DNA of 64,000 nt, taken from assembly GCA_963787205.1 (NCBI GenBank), contig CAWBCD010000001.1, positions 1 through 64,000 of the forward strand. The letters are read 5' to 3'. The translations under genes were made by a program, and so were the position numbers. The DNA comes from DATFNI01 sp963787205. Lineage in GTDB: Bacteria > Bacteroidota > Rhodothermia > Balneolales > DATFMH01. Shown in pieces: positions 30,201-38,840 of this stretch. Numbering within the stretch: the stretch's first letter is position 1; each line of letters starts with the position of its first letter. The notes below the pieces were generated by a model, which ran no database searches, was not told the origin of the DNA, and worked only from the letters and a program-made list of their open reading frames with translations.

Positions 30201-30454
30201 GAAACATTCAAGACATACTGTCCATCGGCATTTGTTGCAGTTCCTGTAGAGGTATTTTTAACAATGATATTAACTCCAGGGAGTGCCTCTCCCGTCGAGG
30301 AGTCCGTTACCTTTCCGGACACAGTAAATCGATCCTGCCCGAAAGCACTACCGCTTACACATGTTAGAAACAATAACATGCCGCAAGTTATAATCCCCGC
30401 CCACCGTATGATGAGTCTGGGGGATAAGAAATGAAGCTGTATATGCTTATTCAT
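27293..30454 (-). CDS. susC: SusC/RagA-family TonB-dependent transporter (second pair)
   Basis: This 1053-residue outer-membrane transporter has the same architecture as the one at 21433. It has a signal sequence (GMLLFLTCVSGSAFGQ), a carboxypeptidase-like domain (VSGKVTDSSTGEALPGVNIIVKN), and a plug with VVTAFGVQKQSRSLGYAVTQV, PLYVVDGIPVDNSG and VLKGPNAAALYGSRASNGVIIITTK. The barrel ends TTRQIGLDINVKF. The N-terminal 110 residues closely resemble the first SusC, but the barrels differ, so the two pairs probably take up different glycans. It forms an operon with the following SusD. Confidence 0.95.
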   Translation of the reverse strand: MNKHIQLHFLSPRLIIRWAGIITCGMLLFLTCVSGSAFGQDRFTVSGKVTDSSTGEALPGVNIIVKNTSTGTATNADGQYVLNVSSSTDTLVFSFIGYFEQTVPVNGQSVINVKLQSKTLSGQELVVTAFGVQKQSRSLGYAVTQVSSEDLSTVKQTNVVNSLAGRVPGLVITQSTGGPGSGTRIVIRGNNSLTGNNQPLYVVDGIPVDNSGFGSAAGSGTGEYARSDYGTGISDINPDDIASVSVLKGPNAAALYGSRASNGVIIITTKKGRPNQGLGVTYSSNFTMENPLVLPKFQNQYGQGSEGNTYTDLANLKNNGGSWGAPMDGSQQLSWTGKTAPYVAQPNNVKDFFRTGGTMINTIALDGGTDKATVRLSYTNTQYNSIIPNSNLSKQNFDLRATANLTNKLSMDSKVTYFYQKTKNRVDQGTEGIMAYLYPVPRNLVIGDLKNYQNPADLSVNTWSSSGGNPYWIVDHDIDQDYRNRVLGFLKVNYEFTPYLSAFVRVGTDQVSQKIETVNQPGHWFWQTGRFNYGTTKTGETNADFLFTFNKALTSMFHANVLAGGNYRLSTYEAQSVYGENFKIPTKPIVAGANIVTPSYTPTQMKRVTSLYGSAEFSYNEMVYLDLTARNDWSSTLPKNNWSYFYPSASLSFLANDIVDPNHSILDFWKLRGSWARVGNDTDPYQLTNAFDLTSTSGSYLGLPILTRPSILYNLNLKPEQITSTEVGTEVRLLRNRLHADVSLYRIITNNLIMNVPVSQSTGYSQFHTNVGQISNKGIEISMGGMPIVTSEFNWDLTVNFAHNQNKLDYLIKGLDNFIFTTTNSGTVTVQATAGGGYGDIMGTTWLRSPDGQIVVDANGRPLATSDKVWLGNYQPNWTGGLFNTFSYKNLNLRVLIDARFGGQLYSGTDAALDGAGVSTRSLQYRKDGIVVQGVVNAGTAEAPNYVPNTKKITAEQYWGAYSGIASNYVFDQTNIRMREVSLTYSLPQRILRTTPLRNVTIGLVGRNLFFFYKKMDNFDPESSFSTSNFAQGVLYYNLPTTRQIGLDINVKF

Positions 30455-31042
30455 ATACCCACCCTCTTATTTGTTTTTGTTACAGTGAAATGAATGAAGA
30501 ACAGTTATACCAGTTCCCTGTAGTGCGAGATGTCATTAATGGTGCATAGATTAGTGTCATCTGCCAGGCTAATGCCCAACACCCTCTATTAGACCTGTTA
30601 TTTCAAACAGTTCAGACCAGATGCACTGAGGCTGTGCATATCATCTTCATAAATCCTAATAATGGGGACGTTCCCAACAGCAACTACATTAAGACTCCAA
30701 CGTCTACATAGTAACCCTCACGCTACTGCTTCCTCCTTTTTATTGCTCGATTTCACACCCTCATATTTGTGGTGTGTACCAACAGGGGTATGAATCATAA
30801 ATTACGCGTTCTGTATATCGAAGCGATGTACATTATATCTTTCTGAACACGACCAGATTCGGTTATCGCATTCTGAATTTTAGCAATGACTTACCTCCTT
30901 GCATTGCCCTTAAAGACTTGAAATCCTCTATGTCCTCTTTAAATTATAAATCCACCATTTATCTGTTATTGATATATATACAATAATATAAATAATAAAA
31001 TACTTCAACCAATAATTATTGGTGATTTCAAATAAATTTAGC
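30455..31042. other. 588-base AT-rich intergenic region upstream of the second SusC gene
   Basis: No gene. It should hold the SusCD promoter. A perfect 16-base palindrome ACCAATAA/TTATTGGT lies at 31008-31023, just past the beta-mannosidase stop; it could be a weak terminator or an operator. Nothing else stands out. Confidence 0.5.
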
Positions 31043-33601
31043 CTATCCGCGTATTCCGGGAGCCACATCATATACACTGTGTACGTTCAGACGGTTCTTG
31101 AATTCGTCTATTGAAACCGGATTATCCAAAGAAATATCAATATTATATGGTTCATCAGGACGAATATGTACGAAGTTATCCGAGTATCGCGCATCCGTAT
31201 TCTCAATGTCGAGCCAAACCCATAAAGCAGGCTTATCCGATTGTACGGCAACTTTATAATGCTGCTCTGATCCGGAGACTTTTACAGATAACCCGGGTTT
31301 GGGCAGGCTCATATCTTTGGGCCGATTTAACAATACAATATTGTGGGATGTTGCCTTACCATCGTCGTAGGTCAGTTTAGGCCAAACGATGAGGCTGGCC
31401 CTGCCATGCGAATTGATCGCATCTTTCAGATCAAGCGAATGTGCAGCCTCACTGGTTCCTTTGGATATCGTAATGTTTTTTGAACCTTTGGTTACGACTG
31501 ATCCATCGACGTTCGTAACAACCCAGCTCAGGATTGAAGGTACATCCGACCGCTTGTCGTTAATTACGTAAAGATCAACGTTGCCGGTCTTCTCATCGGC
31601 TAATCCACTGACCAGCACCGGAGCAAAAAAGTGCCGGCTGTGATACTGCAGCGCTTTCCAGCGATGATGCCAATCGATCATAGACCATGTCGGACCAGGC
31701 CAGCAGTCGTTGAGTTGCCATATGGCTGCTGCCATGGAATGAGGCATATCTCTGCGCCAGTGCTCCACTCCCATTTGAATGCCCCACGCCTGCATAATCT
31801 GGCTGAGCCACACATTGTGTTCAAAATCTTCGGAAAGCGGCCCGAAGTTATCTGTTATGTAATGCGCCAGGCGATCAATACCTTTGGGGCCATACGACAT
31901 CTCATGATACCCAATGACCTTTGAATATATCGAGGTGCGATCCGTGGGATCGGTATATGAATCGACAGTCATCGGATTCGTAAACGACTGCATGCCGAAT
32001 TCGGTAACGAAACCGTGAATCTTTAAATAGTTCTCAAACGGTTTCATGCCATGCCAGACATTCCATGAATGGATGTCGCCGCTGCCTTCGGCACCACTGC
32101 CAACCTCGTAAAATGCACCGGGAATTAACTTATGTACCAGGCCGCCAATCACATCGTGAAACAGATAATTATATCCCTTGAAGTTCTGGATTTCATTATT
32201 CCCGCTCCATATGACGATGGCCGGGTGATTCCTGCATCGTTTAACCTGATCTTCGACTTCAGCCTGCAGATTTTGAATCCATTCTTTGTCATGTATAGGA
32301 TAGGTCGTATTAGCAAATTTGAACTCGAACTGCAGCATGATGCCAAGTTCATCACAGGCATCGTACAGTGCATCCTCCTCGTAATATCCACCGCCCCATA
32401 ATCGGATAAAATTGAAGTTACAGTCGGCGGCATCTTTCATATAGGATTGCAATATTTCCGGGGTGACCCGTGTAGGGATATTATCCGCCGGTATCCAGTT
32501 CGCCCCTTTTGCAAATACCGGCACCCCATTGACGCTGATATGCATGGCAACGCCATCCTTCGGCGAGTGAACTTCCACTTTCCGTAGACCGACTCTCTCA
32601 CGACGGGAGTCTATCACGGAACCTGAGGAATCTCTCAACTGGACCTCAACCTGGTACAATGGCTGTTCTCCCATTCCATTGGGCCACCACAGTTCGGGAT
32701 TCTTGATGGTCAGCTTTGTCTCCTGGCTATTGCCGGAAACGCTGCCAGTCCATTGAGCGACTTGTTCTCCCTGGCGGGTTACCTGGATCGCCAGATGAAG
32801 GTTTTTCCCCTTAGCTCCTGCAAGGTTTGTCAATATATCCAGTGTTACTTCACCTGGTTTGTGATGGTCCTGAAGCACACCGACATTTGTAATCCGGGCA
32901 TCAAAAGCAATCAGCTCAATCTTTTTCCAGATCCCCATCGTAAGGATCGGACGGCACCAGTCCCAGCCCCACATATACGGACCTTTTCTAACCCAGCTCC
33001 GGGCTTCTTTCAGATCAATGCCATACTTTTGGTCATACGATTTTTCGTGTTCCTTGATGTAGGGGCCCAGCTTCTCAAAACGAATACGAATCGTATTGGG
33101 ACCCGTTTTTAAATATTTTTTAACATCAATAGTCCAGGTCCGGAACATATTATTTGTCTCGGCCACCCGCTTGCCGTTAATCCAGATAGTGGAAAGTGTA
33201 TCCAAACCATGACAGACAAGCTGCACATTGTCGTTTGCTAAAAGATCCTGGCTGACATCGAAATCACGCTCATATACCCAGTTTTTATCCGCGACCCATT
33301 GAACCTTGTCGTTATTTTCACGGAAACTGGGATCCGGTAATCGGCCATGCCGCAAAAGATCTCCGTAGTTAGTCCCGGGCACAACGGCCGGGATCTTGTC
33401 TGCCGAGTTCTCCTCATACAAAATCCACATATCTCCATCCAGAGAATGAGTATGGGTCTGGGTTATCAAATTTTCAGTGGCCCACTTGCCACGGCCAACC
33501 GGCTTAAACCCGGTCAGGGCAATCGAAGCCGTTAATCCCGATGCAAGTTTGAGAAATTCACCACGTGACATGCCGGTTTTTGAATCGTGTTTTTTTTCCA
33601 T
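31043..33601 (-). CDS. GH2 beta-mannosidase
   Basis: Exo-beta-mannosidases release mannose from the non-reducing end of beta-mannan oligosaccharides or the Man-beta-GlcNAc core of N-glycans. The 852-residue protein has the GH2 domain order. In the barrel, FIRLWGGGYYEEDALYDACDELGI is followed by the acid/base Glu470 in AIVIWSGNNEIQNF and the nucleophile Glu534 in HGFVTEFGMQSFTNP; TEFGMQS is typical of beta-mannosidases. The later part has SMAAAIWQLNDCWPGPTWSMIDW. The N-terminus (MSRGEFLKLASGLTASIALTGF) resembles a Tat-type leader but has RG instead of RR, so export route is uncertain. It lies 40 to 50 bases after the gene for the unknown zinc-ribbon membrane protein and is likely co-transcribed with it. 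Confidence 0.92.
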   Translation of the reverse strand: MEKKHDSKTGMSRGEFLKLASGLTASIALTGFKPVGRGKWATENLITQTHTHSLDGDMWILYEENSADKIPAVVPGTNYGDLLRHGRLPDPSFRENNDKVQWVADKNWVYERDFDVSQDLLANDNVQLVCHGLDTLSTIWINGKRVAETNNMFRTWTIDVKKYLKTGPNTIRIRFEKLGPYIKEHEKSYDQKYGIDLKEARSWVRKGPYMWGWDWCRPILTMGIWKKIELIAFDARITNVGVLQDHHKPGEVTLDILTNLAGAKGKNLHLAIQVTRQGEQVAQWTGSVSGNSQETKLTIKNPELWWPNGMGEQPLYQVEVQLRDSSGSVIDSRRERVGLRKVEVHSPKDGVAMHISVNGVPVFAKGANWIPADNIPTRVTPEILQSYMKDAADCNFNFIRLWGGGYYEEDALYDACDELGIMLQFEFKFANTTYPIHDKEWIQNLQAEVEDQVKRCRNHPAIVIWSGNNEIQNFKGYNYLFHDVIGGLVHKLIPGAFYEVGSGAEGSGDIHSWNVWHGMKPFENYLKIHGFVTEFGMQSFTNPMTVDSYTDPTDRTSIYSKVIGYHEMSYGPKGIDRLAHYITDNFGPLSEDFEHNVWLSQIMQAWGIQMGVEHWRRDMPHSMAAAIWQLNDCWPGPTWSMIDWHHRWKALQYHSRHFFAPVLVSGLADEKTGNVDLYVINDKRSDVPSILSWVVTNVDGSVVTKGSKNITISKGTSEAAHSLDLKDAINSHGRASLIVWPKLTYDDGKATSHNIVLLNRPKDMSLPKPGLSVKVSGSEQHYKVAVQSDKPALWVWLDIENTDARYSDNFVHIRPDEPYNIDISLDNPVSIDEFKNRLNVHSVYDVAPGIRG

Positions 33602-33651
33602 TGCTCTTATCCTTTAGCCGTTCCAGAAATCTTAAAGCCGGACAGATGGGG

Positions 33652-34641
33652 TCATTTCTTTTTACGATGTTCCACAGTAATGCCACTCGCCTTAAGATAT
33701 AATTGATTATCAGATATCCTTGTTACAAACAAAACTATTATTTCCCTTCCAGCGTCAAGCAGGATTTTGTGCCCGTCGGCTACGTAATGCCAGGTGCCCG
33801 TCAATTTGCTCCCGTCTCTGTGCAGCTGGACAAAATCCCCATTGGCATGGAAGTACTTTACGTCGCCTTTATATTCATTGAGCCTGTCTTGCATGACTTT
33901 CCCCTTCTCGTTGACGACGTTCGTTACCACCCAGGGATGTTTGGTTAACAAATAAACAACCGGATCCTGCCCGTGCAGCTTTTTCTTTACGAGATTTAAT
34001 TGACTCAGAAAACTCTGATTTAAACTGTTATTGATAACTTTGGCCGTCTGATAGTAGGAGAGAAAACATACAACCATGATCAGCCCGGTCAATGAATACT
34101 TTTCCACAACCTTTCTGCGGCTTTGAAAATACCGGGAATTGACGAGTACGGTAACGCTTCCAAGCACGATACCAATAAGGCCGCCGATTAAGAATAAAAG
34201 CAGGGGGAACCCAAGCCAGATGTACTCATACCACCGAAGATTATATTCTATCGGGTACAACCGTTCATTTATCTGTACCACTTGAGTGGGATCGAGTATC
34301 TTTGAGGATATTTGTACCTCAACATCTGTTTGATCCGCGTTTTGGACATTATATAATCGTGTATACGAAAAAAGGTTCCTCTTGATTGGCTTTTGCAACT
34401 TACCGTCCAGATAAAGCTGCGGCCCTTTCCAGAAATGGAACTTCACCATCAGATTCTGGCCTTTGAACTCAGGCGCACCGATTACGGCTTCAACGGATGA
34501 GGTATCATGCTTAAAGGACACCTTGTCGCCGCGGTTTATTTCCTTGTAAGAGTCACGACAACTGGAATTGCAGAATACCAGCTTGCCATCTTTGAGATAA
34601 TCACCAGACTTTAGCTTTTTATTACAAAATGCACACTTCAT
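33652..34641 (-). CDS. Unknown zinc-ribbon/two-helix membrane protein
   Basis: I do not recognise this protein. The likely start is the Met at 34641 (MKCAFCNKKLKSGDY). The first 30 residues have CxxC and a later C-x3-C pattern (MKCAFCNKKL...LVFCNSSCRDSY), as in a small treble-clef or TRASH-like zinc site. About residues 45-135 look like a soluble beta-rich domain. Two hydrophobic helices follow (WLGFPLLLFLIGGLIGIVLGSVTVLV and YSLTGLIMVVCFLSYYQ). The C-terminal 100 residues (VVNEKGKVMQDRLNEYKGDVKYF... LTGTWHYVADGHKILLDAGREIIVLFV) read like a lipocalin-like domain that reports a conditional change in a value. It is probably an inner-membrane protein. It is followed closely by the GH2 beta-mannosidase gene. 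Confidence 0.6.
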   Translation of the reverse strand: MKCAFCNKKLKSGDYLKDGKLVFCNSSCRDSYKEINRGDKVSFKHDTSSVEAVIGAPEFKGQNLMVKFHFWKGPQLYLDGKLQKPIKRNLFSYTRLYNVQNADQTDVEVQISSKILDPTQVVQINERLYPIEYNLRWYEYIWLGFPLLLFLIGGLIGIVLGSVTVLVNSRYFQSRRKVVEKYSLTGLIMVVCFLSYYQTAKVINNSLNQSFLSQLNLVKKKLHGQDPVVYLLTKHPWVVTNVVNEKGKVMQDRLNEYKGDVKYFHANGDFVQLHRDGSKLTGTWHYVADGHKILLDAGREIIVLFVTRISDNQLYLKASGITVEHRKKK

Positions 34642-35390
34642 TAAGACCAATCTTACTTATAAAAAACATCCCTACACGATTCATATCGTTCCGCAATTAA
34701 CTAAGAATTGTTACAAACAACAAGCAGTAACTTTGCCAAAAAAAAATCGCTTCTCGAAATTCTTTAAGACGACTATCCGGAACCATACCAATCCACAATA
34801 ACCTCGTGACGCGGGCTCTGCCCCGTCACGCTGTTGCCCAAAGACGTTCGTGACATATTACGAAGCTATCAGTCATTTTCGTTGTTAATCAATAGAAGAA
34901 CCTTTGTTTTGATAACCGTGACGAACTTTGTGATCTCTTTGCGAACATGGTGGTCATGTTCCAGGAATGAGAATAACCACAATATACACAGAGAATTTTC
35001 ACAAAGGTCACGGGGATGTTCTAAATAACGTGAAGTCTGGATAAGGCAACTACGTTGCGTTTTTTCTCCTAACCCCTTCATCCCGAAGGCTTTCGGGAAC
35101 TGGGACAGAACCTTAACCTCTTGAAGCGACCCACATGGTGCGGGTTTGATGCGGGAGGTCGCCCGGAAAACACAACCTGTTCTGCTCAGTACCTGCCCGT
35201 CTATTCCATGAACATTATTTGCAATGGATCCAACGATAGTCGCCACACAGATTCCCGATCGGAGCCGGGAATGACGGAGAGGGAATTGGGGCAGTTAAAG
35301 TTGTTAGTCTTTACAGTTTTAGCCACAGATTGGTACAGATGAACTTAGATTTAATCTGTTTGGATCCGCGTAAATTCGCGGCTAATTACT
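34642..35390. other. Approximately 750-base non-coding stretch with decayed repeats
   Basis: Several short frames cross this stretch on both strands but none looks real. It holds a hairpin CGTGACGCGGG/CCCCGTCACG at 34805-34830, the TCCCGAAGGCTTTCGGGA palindrome at 35081-35098, and phrases typical of intergenic junk (for example 35331-35387). It probably separates two old transcription units. Confidence 0.5.
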
Positions 35391-35642
35391 TTACAAATTA
35401 ACTGGTATTAGCACTAGATCATCCTGATGACCGAACATGATGCCTTTGAGATGCTTCAGGTGATAATACAGGGCCTTAGTTTCCGGTGTAGCCCTGCTGT
35501 CGACAGGGCCGGACCTTGGTCTCACTGATATTATGGAACCGGAGGCATCAAATCCGAAAATCAGAAAAGATGTCGCAAGGATTAATAATCCCAATAATGG
35601 ATACTTGATTCTCTTAATCATTGAAAAACTGCGCCAATACAT
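35391..35642 (-). pseudogene. N-terminal relic of a GH26 endo-beta-mannanase
   Basis: Eighty-three codons survive. A membrane leader (YPLLGLLILATSFLIFGF) is followed by DSRATPETKALYYHLKHLKGIMFGHQDDL, which matches the start of GH26 beta-mannanases (ATPETKAL... GxxFGHQDDL). The frame then ends after VLIPVNL, without a catalytic domain. Known GH26 mannanases have about 350 or more residues. The gene is therefore truncated; nothing of the barrel is visible in the following DNA. It lies downstream of the FGE gene and is a sign that a mannanase gene was once here. It cannot be active. Confidence 0.75.
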
Positions 35643-35787
35643 TATATCTCCACTGAAGTTGGCAGGTCATCAATGCAACCGGATATTTCCACCGAAAAGC
35701 CCAAAATGAGCTGACAGCCACACCGCACCACCAATCGAAATTCTGATTACTGTTTATTGTTTACTGATAACTGCTTACTGATTATTG

Positions 35788-36798
35788 TTAAGAAATATCC
35801 CGAACACACCGGAACCCCATGTTCCCCGTTGAGCTGTCCGGAGTATTCATTGTGCGGGCTGCAACACGATATCGATTGCAGTACGATTTGTGGCACAGGT
35901 AGGAACCACCTCGCATCACTTTGCCGGCCGATTTCTTCAGGTTGACGGGATTATCGCGGCTGGTCATCGTATGATAGTCAGGTCTGAACCAATCCATGCA
36001 CCATTCCCACACATTGCCACTCACATTGAACAATCCGAAGCCGTTTGGTTCGTACGCGTTGGCTGGTGCGGTTCCGGCATACCCGTCATCCGCGGTGTTT
36101 AAGGCCGGGAATTTGCCCTGCCAGACATTACACATGTGTTTACCTTTGGGTGTGAGCTCATCACCCCATGGAAACTTTTTTTGTTCCAGCCCGCCCCGGG
36201 CAGCATATTCCCACTCTGCCTCGGTTGGCAGCCTTTTGCCTGCCCATTCACAGTAGGCCACAGCGTCATTCCATGAAACATGCGTGACCGGGTGGTTCAT
36301 CCGGGCAAGTATCGTACTTCCGGGACCCTCCGGATGCTGCCAGTCGGCGCCTTGTATGCCACACCACCAGGGTGTCTGCGCAACACGCATCGGGTCATTG
36401 TTGACGACTTCCTCCGGCAGGAAGAGATGAAAGACAAAGGACCATCCATATTTTTCGGCCTCCGTTTTATAACCCGTCGCCCGGATGAAATCCCGGAACT
36501 GCCTGTTTGTAACAGTAGTCGGATCGATCAAAAAGGGATCTACCCTCACCTCACGCACAGGGCCCTCTCCGTCTTCAGGAAAACCTTCGTCATCCTCGGT
36601 ACCCATCAGGAAGGTCCCGCCGGAAAGCGGGATCATTCCCTTATCCGAGCCTTTTGTGATCCTTGAGAATGCATTATTAGTCGTTTCCCCGTAATTGCCA
36701 TCCGGACGACTTGCCGCACAACAGCCGTGAACGGTGAAACTGTCGTCTTCATGTTTCATGCTATTGCAAGAATTGTTTTTTCTGTTCTGGTTCAACAT
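35788..36798 (-). CDS. Formylglycine-generating enzyme (sulfatase-modifying factor)
   Basis: FGE oxidises the active-site cysteine of sulfatases to formylglycine. The protein has the FGE fold from GMIPLSGGTFLMGT, through VTHVSWNDAVAYCEWAGKRLPTEAEWEYAARGG and GNVWEWCMDWF. The two catalytic cysteines (302 and 307) are present in RGGSYLCHKSYCNRYRVAAR, followed by NTPDSSTGNMGFRC. These match true aerobic FGEs, unlike many look-alikes that lack the Cys pair. There is no signal peptide, so it acts in the cytoplasm on unfolded sulfatase before export. The first Met could be 36798 or the one at 36759 (MKHEDDSFTVHGCCAASRP). It lies 40 bases after a CAPSR sulfatase gene, its likely substrate. Confidence 0.93.
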   Translation of the reverse strand: MLNQNRKNNSCNSMKHEDDSFTVHGCCAASRPDGNYGETTNNAFSRITKGSDKGMIPLSGGTFLMGTEDDEGFPEDGEGPVREVRVDPFLIDPTTVTNRQFRDFIRATGYKTEAEKYGWSFVFHLFLPEEVVNNDPMRVAQTPWWCGIQGADWQHPEGPGSTILARMNHPVTHVSWNDAVAYCEWAGKRLPTEAEWEYAARGGLEQKKFPWGDELTPKGKHMCNVWQGKFPALNTADDGYAGTAPANAYEPNGFGLFNVSGNVWEWCMDWFRPDYHTMTSRDNPVNLKKSAGKVMRGGSYLCHKSYCNRYRVAARTMNTPDSSTGNMGFRCVRDIS

Positions 36799-36837
36799 CA
36801 GTACACGGAATGATTATAGTTATCCGCCCGGAAACGA

Positions 36838-38472
36838 TCAATCATAGCTTCTGGTCGGCCATAATTTAACAGGGTTGCCCGTCGTGTCCTTATAATAATC
36901 CCGCATTTGTTTCAGCTTCTGAACCAACTCCTGAGATACCGCCTCATATTCCGGATTCACTTTATAGCCACTCCACTCGAAAAGACTTTCCATCTCATCC
37001 GGATCTTTTTGCAGATCGAACAGCTCCCATTCATTGATGGTGTAATAACTGATCAGTTTGTAACGATCGGTACGAATTCCATAATGAGGTACGACCCAAT
37101 GCGGAGGCGCAAATTCATAATAATGATAGTAAAATGAGTCGCGCCAGGATGCGGGGGGATTTCCTTTGATATGAGGAAGCAGGCTCATGCCCTGCATATC
37201 GGACGGAATATCCAAGCCGACAAGATCCAGGACCGTTGGCGCATTATCGATGTTTATAGCCATGGCTTCACTGGTACTGCCTGCCTTTGTAACTCCGGGA
37301 TAACGAATCATCCAGGGCACTCTGATGGCCGGCTCGTACATGAAACGCTTATCAAACCAGCCGTGCTCACCGAGGAAGAATCCGTGGTCGCTGGTAACGG
37401 CAACTATTGTATTTTCCGACAGGCCCGATTTATCCAGGTAATCCAACAGGCGGCCGACATTATCATCGAGTGATTTCAGCGTACCGAGAAAATGCCGCAT
37501 CAACTGCTGGTAGTTCCACTGCTTCTTCTGACGACCAGTCATGTCTTTGGGCGGATTAAAATCGGGCATGTATTCGATGCGCATCCGTGCCTCGCGGGCC
37601 GGAGAGGCGCGCATCGAATAATCATCCCAGAAGGTGCTCGGTTCGGGTATGCGAACACCATCATAAATATGCTCGTACTTGTGGGGCGGATCAAACGGCC
37701 GGTGGTCGTTGAAGTACTGAACCATCATCAGGAAGGGTTGTTTAAACTGACGTATTCCCTTAATAGCCAGATCCGTGAAATTATCCGTGATGTATCCCGG
37801 GTATTCCCGTTCCTCTATTACCTTGCTCCCTAATTTAGGGTTTTGAAGATATCCTTTGGGATTATAGTATGGTCCCCCGGCGCCCCGCTTAAATACAAAA
37901 TAGTCGAACCCTGCAACCCCGGGATTCGAAGGCTTATCAGGCTCGGAAACCAAGTGCCATTTCCCTACCATGCCGGTCTGGTATCCATTACGCCTCATAA
38001 TCTGTGGGAAGGTCTGTTGCGAGGGATCAAAAAAACTGTGGGTCTGTCCTCCAGTTGTGCCGCCGGGATTGGCGATCATTCCGTTCAGATGATCATATTT
38101 ACCAGTTAACAAAGCAGCACGACTCGGAGCACAAAGCGCATTCGTAGTAAATGCGTTCTGAAACTGCATCCCTTCTTTGGCAATCCGATCGATATTAGGG
38201 GTATCGATTAATTTACTGCCATAGCAGCTTAATGTGCTCAAAGGAACCCCTTCCAGAGTAATCCAGACGATATTAGGTTTCCTGCTGACTCGATCAGTAA
38301 TGATATTTGGAAAAGAAACAGTTGAATGTTCACTGGCACTAAGTATCGATGAGGGAAACAAAGTGGAGCCGAGTGCCAAACCGCTGAGTTTCTTTAAGGC
38401 GTCCTTTCGGGATATAGACTTCTTTTCCATAGCTGCCTTTTTAAGATTTGGAAGCAGCGAATTATTAATCAA
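36838..38472 (-). CDS. S1-family sulfatase (CxPSR type)
   Basis: This is a formylglycine-dependent sulfatase. The cysteine to be converted is Cys114 in TTNALCAPSRAALLTGKY. Other family motifs are GYQTGMVGKWHL, SDHGFFLGEHGWFDKRFMYEPAIRVPWMIRYPG and DNAPTVLDLVGLDIPSDMQG, which are frequent in GlcNAc-6-sulfatase-like groups; the exact subfamily is not readable. The usual first metal ligands (Asp-Asp in xTDDx) are replaced by LEG (73-75, in IVWITLEGVPLSTLSCYG). I prefer the Met at 38430 (MEKKSISRKDALKKL) as the start; the leader GLALGSTLFPSSILS then exports it. It is followed by FGE. Confidence 0.88.
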   Translation of the reverse strand: MINNSLLPNLKKAAMEKKSISRKDALKKLSGLALGSTLFPSSILSASEHSTVSFPNIITDRVSRKPNIVWITLEGVPLSTLSCYGSKLIDTPNIDRIAKEGMQFQNAFTTNALCAPSRAALLTGKYDHLNGMIANPGGTTGGQTHSFFDPSQQTFPQIMRRNGYQTGMVGKWHLVSEPDKPSNPGVAGFDYFVFKRGAGGPYYNPKGYLQNPKLGSKVIEEREYPGYITDNFTDLAIKGIRQFKQPFLMMVQYFNDHRPFDPPHKYEHIYDGVRIPEPSTFWDDYSMRASPAREARMRIEYMPDFNPPKDMTGRQKKQWNYQQLMRHFLGTLKSLDDNVGRLLDYLDKSGLSENTIVAVTSDHGFFLGEHGWFDKRFMYEPAIRVPWMIRYPGVTKAGSTSEAMAINIDNAPTVLDLVGLDIPSDMQGMSLLPHIKGNPPASWRDSFYYHYYEFAPPHWVVPHYGIRTDRYKLISYYTINEWELFDLQKDPDEMESLFEWSGYKVNPEYEAVSQELVQKLKQMRDYYKDTTGNPVKLWPTRSYD

Positions 38473-38840
38473 TAGTCAACTGCTAATGTTACCTGGTACA
38501 CTCATCAGTTACATAAGATTTTTGACTATCTCAACTTTAAATATGAATATATTTTCCATCATGATGTGAATGACCACAATTTATTTTAATGTGCGATTTT
38601 AGACTCTACCTATCTATTTAACACCTGTTATTCGAATCGCCATTTAGTTCTTTTCATCAAAATGAGACAGAGTATTAGACTGATCTTATCTTTATATGAT
38701 CACTCAACTTATACGAACGAGAGTCAATCTATTTACTGTTGCTATATATAGCATATCTGCCTTGTATAATTGAGACATTTCTAACCTGATTCATCTCTTT
38801 GCCAACCTATAACAACAATAATGATTAAAAGGGAGATCTT
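38473..38840. promoter_or_regulatory. Divergent AT-rich region between a sulfatase and the DUF6588 gene
   Basis: This 368-base stretch holds no gene. It should carry divergent promoters. An SD-like GGGAG at 38831-38835 precedes the plus-strand start at 38841. Confidence 0.5.

Noticed and set aside
31008..31023. 16-base palindrome as a rho-independent terminator of the beta-mannosidase gene.
   Set aside because: It is AT-rich with no unpaired loop and no clear U-run, so I list it only as a palindrome.
34869..35246. Minus-strand frame of 125 codons in the long intergenic stretch.
   Set aside because: Composition is that of junk DNA and it spans palindromic repeats; no leader or domain.
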